From assembly GCA_002773615.1 (NCBI GenBank), contig PFAP01000002.1:1-54594 (forward strand): DNA of 54,594 bases, in the 5' to 3' direction. The position numbers and the translations under genes are program-made. This DNA comes from Candidatus Falkowbacteria bacterium CG10_big_fil_rev_8_21_14_0_10_39_11. Lineage in GTDB: Bacteria; Patescibacteriota; Patescibacteriia; UBA11705. Positions 9,135 to 20,400 of this stretch are shown here, piece by piece. Every line of letters begins with the position of its first letter. Position 1 is the stretch's first letter. The notes beneath the pieces are model-generated. The model saw nothing but the letters and a program-made list of their open reading frames with translations. It was not told the origin of the DNA and ran no database searches.

Positions 9135-10277
9135 ATGGAAAATATAAAGCCAAAAACTTGGATTGAATTAAGTCAAGAAAATATTAATTTTAATTTGGAT
9201 AAATTTCGAAACAGAGTAGGGGAGCAGGTTAAAATTATGGGAGTGGTCAAGTCAAATGCTTATGGGCATGGGGCGATTCAGGTTGCCCGGATGATTGAGA
9301 AAAAGGTAGATTACTTTGCGGTTGATTCGATTGACGAGGCGTTAGAAATCAAAAATGAAGTAGGGGGGAAGCCGATCCTCATTTTGGGATATACTTTGCA
9401 TGACAATTTGAAAATAGTGATTGAAAATGAGTTTGAACAGGTATTAGCAAACATTGAGACTCTTGAAAGATTGAAAAAAGAATCTGAAATATTAAAAAAG
9501 GCGGCCAAGGTTCATTTGAAGATTGAAACTGGTACCTCACGTCAAGGAATTTTTCAAGCAGATATTGATCAGTATTTGGATTTAATCAAAGCATCTAATT
9601 TTTTGCAGTTAGCTGGAATCTCAACTCATTTTGCCAATATTGAGGATACTACAGATTTTTCTTTTGCGATGAAACAATTGGATGTATATAAAAAAGCGGT
9701 TGAATATATTGAGCAAAAAGGTTTCTTTGGATTTTTGAAACATACGGCCAGTAGTGCCGCAGCGATTATTTATCCTGAAACTCATTTTGATGCGGTCAGA
9801 GTTGGAATAAGTCTTTACGGTTTGTGGTCAGCGCCTCAAACTTTTGTTACTTCCGGGCAAATAAATAATGGTTTTGCTTTGAAGCCGGTATTAACGTGGA
9901 AGACCATTGTGGCTCATATAAAAACATTACCCGCGGGGACATATGTTAGTTATGGCTGTACGGAAAAAGTGGAAAAGGAAACACAAGTGGCTGTATTGCC
10001 AATTGGCTATCGTGATGGTTTTGATCGTAAACTGTCTTCAATTGGCGAAGTTTTGATTCATGGCAAGCGATGTCGAGTTTTGGGTCGCGTGTGTATGAAT
10101 ATGGTTGTGGTAGACATAGATCATCTTGATGATGTCCAATTGGAAGATGATGTGGTTTTGATTGGACCGCAATATGATGAAGTGGTCACAGCTGAAGAGA
10201 TTGCAGCCAAGATCAACACCATTAACTATGAGGTAGTAACAAGAATTAATTGGGAGATTGAGAGACGTAAAATATAA
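9135..10277 (+). CDS. alr: alanine racemase
   Basis: VVKSNAYGHGAIQVA PLP lysine motif; VRVGISLYG; VLGRVCMNMVVVDI. Confidence 0.95.
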   Translation: MENIKPKTWIELSQENINFNLDKFRNRVGEQVKIMGVVKSNAYGHGAIQVARMIEKKVDYFAVDSIDEALEIKNEVGGKPILILGYTLHDNLKIVIENEFEQVLANIETLERLKKESEILKKAAKVHLKIETGTSRQGIFQADIDQYLDLIKASNFLQLAGISTHFANIEDTTDFSFAMKQLDVYKKAVEYIEQKGFFGFLKHTASSAAAIIYPETHFDAVRVGISLYGLWSAPQTFVTSGQINNGFALKPVLTWKTIVAHIKTLPAGTYVSYGCTEKVEKETQVAVLPIGYRDGFDRKLSSIGEVLIHGKRCRVLGRVCMNMVVVDIDHLDDVQLEDDVVLIGPQYDEVVTAEEIAAKINTINYEVVTRINWEIERRKI

Positions 10278-10445
10278 TTTACCTAATTATACTAATTGCT
10301 CTAATTAACCCAAATAAATGCCAGGATCCAATTACTCTAAATTACTATTTTGGGATTTAGTAATTGGGCATTACTTATAATAATTAGATCAATTAGAGCT
10401 TATTCGCCATAAGACGAATCCGTCCTTCGGCGGAGAATAATTTTC

Positions 10446-11264
10446 ATGGTGTCATATCTAAAAAAAGATTACAAAGATTTGGAGTTAGCCAACCCACGGA
10501 AGCTAAAAGAAGCCGGCCAAAAGAAACGGAAAATGTTTCGATTTTTATTGATTGCCATTTCTGTCGGGATGGTATTCTTTATTTATTGGTTATTTTTTTC
10601 GCCACAATTTCAGATTAGGGAAATCAATATTGGCGGCATTAATAAAATCAGTCAGGAAAAATTTGATAATATTGTCAATGAATACCGTTATAGTCGAAAG
10701 TATTATATCTTTCCCAGAAATAACTTGTTGATCTTTTCCGGTGATGGTTTGAGGGGCAGAATCGGTGAAAGTTATCTGCTTCAAAAGATTGATATCTACA
10801 AAGATTATCCCGGCTATCTGGAAATATGGGTGGAAGAAAAAGATTCCAATATTGTCTGGTTGACTGATGATTACTGTTTTCATTTGGATCAAGAAGGAGT
10901 CGCAATTGAAACCTGCGACAGTGCATCGCGATCCAATATTATAAAAATTAAGGATGTTAGTAATAATGCCGTATTGATCAGTCGGGGAGTAGTGCAGGCG
11001 GAAACTTTGGACAAAATGATTCGAGCCAAGGAGGCTTTGAGTGAATTTGTCACTCCGGATGTTTTTCATTATCAAGATGATGGACCATTTTCTTTGCGAG
11101 TTACTACCGATCAAACGTTTGATATTTATTTGAATCTTGAAGAGGGGATTGAGGCTCAAGTTCAGAGATTAAAATTACTTTTAACTCAAGATAAAATACA
11201 GCAAGATTTACCGCAAATTAAGTATTTTGATTTGAGATTTGGAAAAAAAATATACTATCAGTAA
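10446..11264 (+). CDS. FtsQ/DivIB-like cell division protein (POTRA)
   Basis: N-terminal TM followed by FQIREINIGGINKISQEKF POTRA-like region and C-terminal YFDLRFGKKIYYQ. Confidence 0.75.
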   Translation: MVSYLKKDYKDLELANPRKLKEAGQKKRKMFRFLLIAISVGMVFFIYWLFFSPQFQIREINIGGINKISQEKFDNIVNEYRYSRKYYIFPRNNLLIFSGDGLRGRIGESYLLQKIDIYKDYPGYLEIWVEEKDSNIVWLTDDYCFHLDQEGVAIETCDSASRSNIIKIKDVSNNAVLISRGVVQAETLDKMIRAKEALSEFVTPDVFHYQDDGPFSLRVTTDQTFDIYLNLEEGIEAQVQRLKLLLTQDKIQQDLPQIKYFDLRFGKKIYYQ

Positions 11265-12045
11265 TGTTGGTAAAGGATAAGACGAGATAAGTAAGTACAG
11301 CGAGACAAATTGAGTTTGAGAAACTGACTAACAAGGTCAGTTTTTGTTATATTATTCTCTAACCCCCCCCTCCATTCGTGTTTTACGACACTCGGTTTTT
11401 TTTGACACATTTTTGGAGAAAAGGGTGTTCTGTTTTGATTGATTTATCACAATAAGTAGGAAAAGTGGAAATAGAGGCGTAATTTTTTTTATTTTTGCGA
11501 TTGTAAATTTAAAATTTAAAAAATGTTAAAAAACATATAGTTACATATATAACAAATTTTTCTGTTGATTGTGGCCCATTTGTTGTATATTTTAGGTCAA
11601 AAAACAAGGCTCAAAATGGCGTTTTAAGGCCTTTATTCTCTCTTTTAGGGCTAATATACCTATGAATGAATTTAATTAGCTAGTTTTAGTTAATAAAGAC
11701 TTGCTATTCGTTAATGTTTTTAACTGAATTGAGGTTGTTATAGGGGCAGAACGCCACTTTATTTTTCGCTAAAATAAGCTAAAAAACGAGACTTAAAATT
11801 GCGCTATATGCGACGTTTTTTGTTTATGTGACTGCTAGTATTCAGGATGTCGGCTAAAATAAGCGAATATATGGTTGTCGTGCAATGATAGTAGTTATGT
11901 GTCGTAAAAGGTATATTTGGCGACACTAACAATTGTCATCCAGTTTGATATTTCTTCTTCTCCGATTGGGTTCTCGTAATTATATCTAAATTAATGTTTT
12001 ACTATTTTATCATTTGTGTATCCCCCTTTGTGTTATGTAAATTGT

Positions 12046-12074
12046 CTTGTATCATTTAGTAAAAAATAGTATAA
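12046..12074 (+). promoter_or_regulatory. promoter TTGTAT-17-TATAAT upstream of surface protein
   Basis: boxes at about 12046-12051 and 12069-12074. Confidence 0.65.
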
Positions 12075-12103
12075 TATAAACAAACAAAATTATAGACTCC
12101 CCT

Positions 12104-14218
12104 ATGAAAAGTAATTTATTTGTTTTTTTAAGAAACAAGAGTGTTTTAACAATTTTTTTTGGTGTTCTTTTGATATTGGCCTTGGTCAATGTTTTTTTAC
12201 CCCAAGCAATGGCTACGGCAACTGATATGCTTTTAAGTGAAGTAAGAATATCCCCTGCTGTTACAAGTCCAAATTTACAGGATAACCCATCTTTTGAGAC
12301 TTGGACCTCAAGCACCCTTGATGAGCCTTGGTTTGATGCAAATGATGATAGTATAGTCGATGTTGGAGAATATTGTGACTATGACAGTAGTGGTACTCGA
12401 ACGACTTATTCTCAAGCACTTTTTTCTACCGGAAGTTTATCTATTCTCCCCCTGGGTTCAACTTGCGGTACTTTTACGGAAGAAACAACTGATCCATACG
12501 TTGATACGTCTGCAATCAAGATGGCAACTGGAGCCTCTGAGTTACAAACGATTACAAATGTGGTTGGAAGTCAAATGTCCGTTTCAACCAGTACGGAATA
12601 TACAGTTTCATTTTACGCGAAAGGTGAAAGTGGATCAGAAAAGATTTATTTAACCATATATCTAAAGGATGGTTCAGCTGTTGAGTATAATTGGAACTTT
12701 ACATCTGGTGCATTTGACGCATATTCTGAGATACCAAGCATTGATCAATCAAATCTATTCACATTAACTACATCTTGGGCTCGATATACGTATACCTTTA
12801 CTTCAGATAAGACAGGTTCAATGGCGTTGAGTTTCTCATCTGGAACTGATGGTGCTTTACTCGGACGTGCAGACACAACCAATATGACAATTTATCTAGA
12901 TGCGGCTCAGGTAGAAGCAGCAAGCGCAGCAACCACATTTATGTCAGCTGATACAGCGAGTGCGACTTTTCTTGAATTATATAATCCAACTGATAGTGCG
13001 ATTGATATAGATAATTATATGGTCCAGTATCGTAAAGCGTCTGATGCTTGGGCTGAGTTTGGTGCTGTTACAACTACAACAAATGTTCCCTCCGGTGGTT
13101 TTTACTTGATTAAAGCTTCTGGTGGTGATCAGACCCTTACTGATGAGACTGCCTTTGATGTTGCTTATAATGCTTCTTCCGGAAATATGGCTTTTAGGGT
13201 GTGTACGAATTCGGCGGATTGTGCCAGTACAGTAATTGATACTCTGGGTCTTGCGTCTTCGCCCAGTTATGAAGGAGTTGCTTTTGATTTGAGTTCTTGG
13301 GATACATCCATGAGTTTTGAACGTAAAGCATATTCGGCATCGACGGTTGTCACGATGAGTAGTGGTGGTGGAGATGTTATTGCGGGTAATGGATATGATT
13401 CTGATGTTAATACAGATGATTTTGTTTTGCGCACAACACCAGATCCTCAATCATTAGCCAGCTCAGTAGAGGTTTATGTTGCTCCTGTGAGCACCACAAC
13501 TAGCAGTGCGGGCAACCAAAAAGCTGCCCAAGATTATTATGATGAATTGATACGCCAGCAAGAAGAATTGTTACAGGAACCAGATTTACCGGAGGTTAAT
13601 GAAGTGCCAGCGATTGATGAAACACCAGGTGAAACTGAAATAGATCAAACGGTGCCGGAAACTGACATTGAGAAAATAGTGCCGGTGGTTGAGTCTACAG
13701 TTCCTATTTTGCCGACCGAGAAAAATATTATTTCTGAAGCCTTGTCATTAAAAAATGTTGTTTTATTGATTTCAAGACTTCCCTTTGGCTCTGATTGGGA
13801 TTCGGTCCATTTTTTGAGTTATGGACTCAATGGGTTGCAAGACGGTTATACTCAAAGAGATCGTGTTGGTTTGTTGAACGATTATTATAATACAAATCAT
13901 GATTTACCCAGAAATGAATCTGATTGGGTAAATATTGTTCGTATGGCTGATGGTTTGATACCGAATGAAAAGGTTGTTGAATCTGAGCGGCGAGCCATAG
14001 AACAATTTGTTAGAATCTATAAACGATCAGTTGATTTTTCTAATAAGTCAGATGAAAAATTTGTTCATATGTTGGCTTATGGGCTTCGGGTGCAAGATCG
14101 AGATTTGCAACAAGAACAAAAAACTTTAACGTTATACGTGTCTGTGTTTGAAAGATTGCCTGATTCATCGTATCATTGGTCTGTTTTGAGAGCGATGGCT
14201 TATTCTGATGTACAATAA
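12104..14218 (+). CDS. secreted surface protein with lamin-tail-like region and C-terminal LP-DW-AYG repeat domain
   Basis: signal peptide, FLELYNPTDSAIDIDNYMVQYR lamin-tail-like, C-terminal domain shared with the 14420 protein. Confidence 0.85.
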   Translation: MKSNLFVFLRNKSVLTIFFGVLLILALVNVFLPQAMATATDMLLSEVRISPAVTSPNLQDNPSFETWTSSTLDEPWFDANDDSIVDVGEYCDYDSSGTRTTYSQALFSTGSLSILPLGSTCGTFTEETTDPYVDTSAIKMATGASELQTITNVVGSQMSVSTSTEYTVSFYAKGESGSEKIYLTIYLKDGSAVEYNWNFTSGAFDAYSEIPSIDQSNLFTLTTSWARYTYTFTSDKTGSMALSFSSGTDGALLGRADTTNMTIYLDAAQVEAASAATTFMSADTASATFLELYNPTDSAIDIDNYMVQYRKASDAWAEFGAVTTTTNVPSGGFYLIKASGGDQTLTDETAFDVAYNASSGNMAFRVCTNSADCASTVIDTLGLASSPSYEGVAFDLSSWDTSMSFERKAYSASTVVTMSSGGGDVIAGNGYDSDVNTDDFVLRTTPDPQSLASSVEVYVAPVSTTTSSAGNQKAAQDYYDELIRQQEELLQEPDLPEVNEVPAIDETPGETEIDQTVPETDIEKIVPVVESTVPILPTEKNIISEALSLKNVVLLISRLPFGSDWDSVHFLSYGLNGLQDGYTQRDRVGLLNDYYNTNHDLPRNESDWVNIVRMADGLIPNEKVVESERRAIEQFVRIYKRSVDFSNKSDEKFVHMLAYGLRVQDRDLQQEQKTLTLYVSVFERLPDSSYHWSVLRAMAYSDVQ

Positions 14219-14229
14219 AATATTTAAAA

Positions 14230-14262
14230 AATAGCGGGATTGTTTATCCCCTATTTTTTTAT
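14230..14262 (+). terminator. intrinsic terminator
   Basis: AATAGcgGGATtgtttATCCccTATT-TTTT. Confidence 0.7.
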
Positions 14263-14419
14263 TTTATTATCCACAATAAAGATTAAAAATTGTTCAAAAA
14301 ATGGTATAATAATATTGATGAACATATTTGATGGTGAAGGAAATTTTAAATAAATTATTATATAATGGGAAGTGATTCTTCCCCCTATCTTTTAAGTAAA
14401 AAAAATTAAAAAAATAAAT

Positions 14420-17400
14420 ATGGTAAAGCAAAGCAAAAACCAGTTTAGGATTTTTACAACAGTTTTGATGCTGGCTACATTAATTTGGACGGCTGGTGTT
14501 GGTGGCTATTTATTGTTAAATCCATATAATGTCTCAGCTGGAGACTCCCCGATTGTTTTTAGTGAGGTTGAAGTCTCTCCAGGAATTTCTGGTACCAATT
14601 TGTTCACCTCTGATTCATCTTTTGAGTCTTGGGCCGATTCAACCATCCCTGAGCCGTTTGTTGATATGAATGGAAATTCAATACGTGACGAGGATGAGCC
14701 GTATTGTGATTTGGATTCCGGTGGTACACATACAACTTACTCGCAGGCATTACCTAATTCTGCTGATATTTTAGGCTTCTCTTTTGCCTGTGGCGGAAGT
14801 GTTACTCAAGAGACTACAGATGTTTATGATGGAAGTTCAGCTATCCGAATCAATACGGGTGATGGTGAAATGTGGACTGTTTATCCTAATGAAACAACGT
14901 CAATATCAAATTTAACTCAATATACGGTCTCATTTTATGCCAAGGGTTTGGTTGGCGGTGAAAAAATTTATTTGATGTTTGAGCCAACCGGTTTGGATGC
15001 TTCTGAGTACAGCTGGAATTTTGTCACTGAGTCTTCGGCCGTATATGAGGGGTTTATCACTGAAGAGACATCGAAAGTTTATGTGTTGACTGATAGTTGG
15101 GCTCGGTATACATACACCTTTACATCTGATCTTGATGGGACCGCATCGATTGGGTTTGTCGCTGGTGGTACGGGTGATGAGCCGGCTGTATTTATGGGCA
15201 GTGGTGCAAATCAAGTTATGTTGATAGATGCTGTTCAGTTTGAGGCAGATTCTACAGCCTCTTCTTATAACACCGGCGGGTCGGCTGGGTCAAATTTTGT
15301 TGAATTGTACAATCGGGGTGGTGGGGATATTGATGTTGATGGTTACACTGTTGAATATAAATTTGGGGCTGGTGACTGGGCTACTTTTGGAGCTGTTTCT
15401 GGTTCAAATACCTACTCAGGCGGTTACTTTTTCAATTTCAAAGCGTCCGGCGGAGATGCTGGGATCACTGATGAGTCAACATTTGACTCTGCTTTTTTAA
15501 CAAATTCAAATTCAATTGATGGATTGTCTTTACGATTATGCTCAAATGGTGCAGATTGCGCTAATACGATATTGGATACAGTTGGTTTTGGTTCTACTGC
15601 AACTGCATATGAGGGTGTGACGAAGGATGTGACCGGTTGGTCTCAGTCAAAGAGTTTTGAACGTAAGGCTTTATTTGATTCAACGGCTGCAACTATGGCT
15701 TCTGGTGGTAGTGATGAGCCGGCTGGAAACAGTTTTGATTCAGATAATAATAATTGGGATTTTGTGTTAAGAACCACACCTGAGCCTCAAGTCAAAAGCA
15801 GTACCCGTGAAGTTTTTGCAGACAATGTGGTTTTTGAGGATGTTAATCCGTATATTTATCATGAGCCGGTAGTCCAGGCTGATGACAATGGAGATTTGTA
15901 TTTATTCGCCGGTATTTTTGATGATAGTGATATTGCTACTACTGGTGTAAAAATATATTATCGAGTTGGAGACTCAGGATCTTTCACCGCAGCTAATTCA
16001 ACCAAAACAGTTACAGCTACTCCAGATATTACCAGTAGTGATTATTACGCCTTTATTATTCCTCAGGCTGATTTACAGGCAGCGGTTGCTGATGAGGGTG
16101 AGATTCAATATTATCTGGAGGCGAATGACGGCGTTTATACCACCACTATGCCTGATTATAATCCAACTTCATATCCTTTAAGTATTAATGTAACTGGTAC
16201 ATATACTGGAGCAAATGGTTTCTCCGGTACGGTCACGGATACGGCTAGTGCTGCTATTAATGGAGCTCTGGTTTTTATTAATGGGACTGGTTTTTTTACC
16301 TCGACCGATGCTAGTGGAAATTATAGCTTTGCATCACTCCCCTCTTCATATCAAGCCAGTGGATCATATCGAGTAACAGCGGTAATCTCTAATAGAATGG
16401 ATAGTGAATATATCGCTTATGATGGAGATACTACCGTTAATATCACTTTACCTACAGATTTTGGAAATTTTTCAGGTGGTGACAAAGAGGCTCCATTTGT
16501 TTCGTATACATCCCCTTTTGATGGTATGTACGGTATGCCGATTAATATTTGTGATCCAAATGATTCACTTCCTCCGGGAGTCGAGTTTTGTTCTCCGATT
16601 ATGGTTGGATTTTCAGAATCAATGAATTCCAGTACTGTAAATAACACTAATGTTACGGTTTATAATTGGGCAACTTCATCAAATCTCGATAATTTGACAA
16701 TTGAGGCAAATGGTAGTGACAGTGAATTTATTATTTATAGCACGACTCCCCTAGCTCCGAATACAACATATACAGTTTCTCTGGGTACGGGTGTTAAAGA
16801 TCATGCCAGCAATGCGTTGGGAGGAAATATGTCAGATGGAACGCATGAATTTACTTTTACAACAGAAGGGACTGAGTTTACCGGTGAGGGAGACCAGGAA
16901 TTTGGCAGCGGTGCTTTTCAGCCGCCATTTGTTCGAACAGTATCTCCAAATTTAGGTGGAAGTAATATTGCATTAAATGCGAAGTTGGTTGTTGATTTTG
17001 TTACTTCGGTAGACGTCTCGGAAACTAATTTAGCAAGAATTAAATTGTATGATGGCGACGATGAGATAAGTGTAACGCATACATATAGCACTGATAATCA
17101 ACGAGTATTTTTACAGCCATCGACTACATTAACGGCAAACACCGAATATGAAATTCAAGTTGCGGGTTCTTTTACTAGCAGTATGGGAGTTAGTCTTGGT
17201 GACCCTGGTCAATCTCAAAATTCCGATAATTATGTTTTCTTTGCATCGGAGTTTAAAACTGGAGCTACTTCTGATACCGTTGGACCTAAGGTGATGGGAC
17301 ATATTCCGGCATCTGGTGAAACAAGTGTAGCTGTTGGACTTTCTGCTGTTGAGATTGCGGTTAATGAATCATTGGATTCTTCTACAGTTAATACCACGAA

Positions 17401-20400
17401 TGTAAAATTAAAGAGAGGTAGTACTGTGGTGGGGGCTGAGGTGGTTTATAAGGAAACGGCAAAGGCAATCAGAATTTTGCCAAGTTCAGCTCTTCAAGCA
17501 AATACATCCTACACCGTTACTGTTGGTGTGGGTGTGACGGATATAGTCGGTAATGCATTTAATCAAGATGAAGACGCTTCAAATGGTGAGGCGTTGGAAG
17601 ATGTGTACGTATTTCAGTTTACGACAATGTCCACGATTGAATCTACCGCTCCTACAGTTATGGATGCCAGATGTGATGATTATCAATGTGTAATTACGTA
17701 CAGTGAATCCATGAATCATGTAAAGCAGATAAATACTGAAGATTGGACTGATGCTGTGGGTAAATGGGAAACAAGTGTGTTAAATAAAACTAATTATAAT
17801 ATTTCTGTCGATACCGGGGGCGGGCTGGCTTCGGCTGATCTTTCATCGGTTTTGTTATCTTATGACGGATATACAAACACTGTATCAATTAAAAATTTGA
17901 ATTTGTTAAGTGGTGTGGCCAATCCTGTCGGACAGCAAATGCCATATACCGTTACGGTTTATAGTTCGGTTGAGGCTGGGAAAGATGGTGTTCGGGATGT
18001 AGTTGGAAATGCTTTGGCTGCAAATGCTGTTTATGGTGGAAGTGTGGAGCTGAGTTCGGCAACTGGTGGTTTCTTTGGCCCTGATGCTGATGGTTTTGGG
18101 TCAGATGGTCCAGGAGATTTTGGTATGCATGATGCTGCAACCATGGGTGAAAAACCAATCGGTGTTTGGCCAATGAACGGTTTGGTCGGTTCAACGACTC
18201 ATTATTTTGTTGACCTTCCAGTTACTTCCGTTGTCCCAAATGGGGGGATTATCACGATGCTGTTTCCAAGTGGTTTCAACGTTGCCAATGCAGCAATAGA
18301 TTCAAATAGTCCAATGAATAAAGATGTTTCAGCCGGCTCGGGAAATGTTACCTTGAATTGTAGTGGTGATGCGGCTACTCGTTTGATAACGTGTACAGTT
18401 ACTGGAGCAACCAACACCAATGATTATTTGAGCTTTGAATTGAAAGGAATTGTAAATTCAAATATACCTAAAGATTTTAATACATCTGGTTATACGGTTG
18501 AGGTAAAAACAAAAAATGGTTCAACTTTACTGGAATCATTTACCACTATGCCATTTTTTATCACAGCTGGTGGAAATAATAGTATAACGTTGAATGTTTA
18601 TGCCGGAGCCAAGGTTGATGCGACAACCGGAAGTGTTGATGTTGATGGGACAACAATGAATTTGTTTGTTGGATCACCTATGACCGGTCCTTTGGATCAG
18701 ACTGTGACCTTTACGAACGGATATGCCACCGCAACTATCAATAATCTGCCTTCAGGTGAATATTTTGCATTTACCGAGCCGTCAGTTACATTGGGAGCCA
18801 GTGATTATTCCGGGATAATGCCAGAGCCTATTCACTTGAACTCATCAGTTAGCAAAGATTTGATTTTAAGTCGGATGGATGAATCATCGGCGGCAGCTTT
18901 GACGGTTTTGCTTACCGGAGATTTTGGAGCTGATGAAGATGTGGATATTTTTGCCGGTCATCCAAAGGGTTTTGTTGTCAAGACGATTGAAAATGTTGGT
19001 TCGGTTGTAAATCAACCTTATACAGTATATTTACCTTACAATGGTGACTGGTTCGTTGGAATGGGACCGTCTATGTCAAAGGGTGCAGTGGCGACGACTA
19101 TCGCTATGCCTGACTGGATGCCTCCAAAAGATAAAATGCTCAAAGTCACTGGGGTTGGAGAGTCGGTGCAAATAAAAAATATTGAAACACAAGGTGATGT
19201 AACCAGCAGTGGAGTTTCATTTGCCATATCTCAAGCGAATTATCAAATTAATGGAACTGTTGTTGATGGTTCAAATAATGTTATTGCCAATGCAGAGGTT
19301 TGGGCTTATCAACCGATGGGGTTTGGTGGAAGCGGTAATTTTACTCGGACTGGGTCAGATGGAACATTTACTCTAAAGATTGCCGAGTATGGAGTCTACA
19401 AAGTAGGTGCTTTTTTGCCAGGAATGCCAGAGTCACCTGAACTTTCAATCAATGTAAAGGCCAATTCAGCAGAAGTTGATGGAAATGCAACCTCAGATAT
19501 TTATCGTGGAGGTACTTTGGTCACTGCTGGTAATCCGTTTAAATTAAAATTATTAAAAGCTGATTATACGATTTCGGGTAAGGTTAAGGATGCAAATGCA
19601 AATGCTATTCAATATGCACCAGTTTGGGCTGAAGAAACAACGACTAAACAGCTAGTTCATGCTGGTACCGATTCCGGTGGTAGTTACGTGTTATATGTGG
19701 GGGCTGGAACTTGGTTGGTAAAATCAGAAGCACCATTTGGATCTGATGCCTGTGGTGGTATAAGTAAGACGGTGACGGTTGTAGATGGCTCGAAAACGGG
19801 ACAAAATTTGGAGCCAACAGCTGGGACGTGTTATACCCTGAGCGGTACGATTTCAATTGGTGGAACTCTTCAAACAAATGCGCCTGTATTTGTTGATGGT
19901 TGGACTGGTGATTTGAATACCGGCTATCCAAATGGAATCTTTAAGGATGCAAAGACAAATAGTGCCGGTCAGTTTTCAGTCAAGGTAGGAAATGGTACAT
20001 ATCGAGTCGGAACATGGACTTCTGATTTTGGTGAACGTGCGATTCTTGTCTCGATAAGTGGTGCAGATTCATCAGGAAATGACATTACGGTGACTAGTGA
20101 TAATTTGAAAACTTTAACGATTGATTTTACTGGGGGGCTATCTTCGATGACCGGTTTTCTGGAAGCAAAAAAAATAAACACTTCTGATCGACGCGGGAAA
20201 CCGGTAAGTAATTTGGCAGCCTCAGAAACAATGCAGTTAGAATCGGGTATGTATAAAGTTTTTTTACATGTTGATGGTGTTGGAGATTTCAATAATGCGA
20301 GTGTCGATTTGTCTTCTGATGCTTCAGTGGTTTTTGACATTTCATCTGTTTCATTAAATACTCTTACTGGAACGGTTGAGGATACCGATGGTACGGCGGT

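Noticed and set aside
12977-13450. 157-aa minus-strand ORF within the surface protein gene
   Set aside because: Antisense, compositionally biased, no initiation signals.
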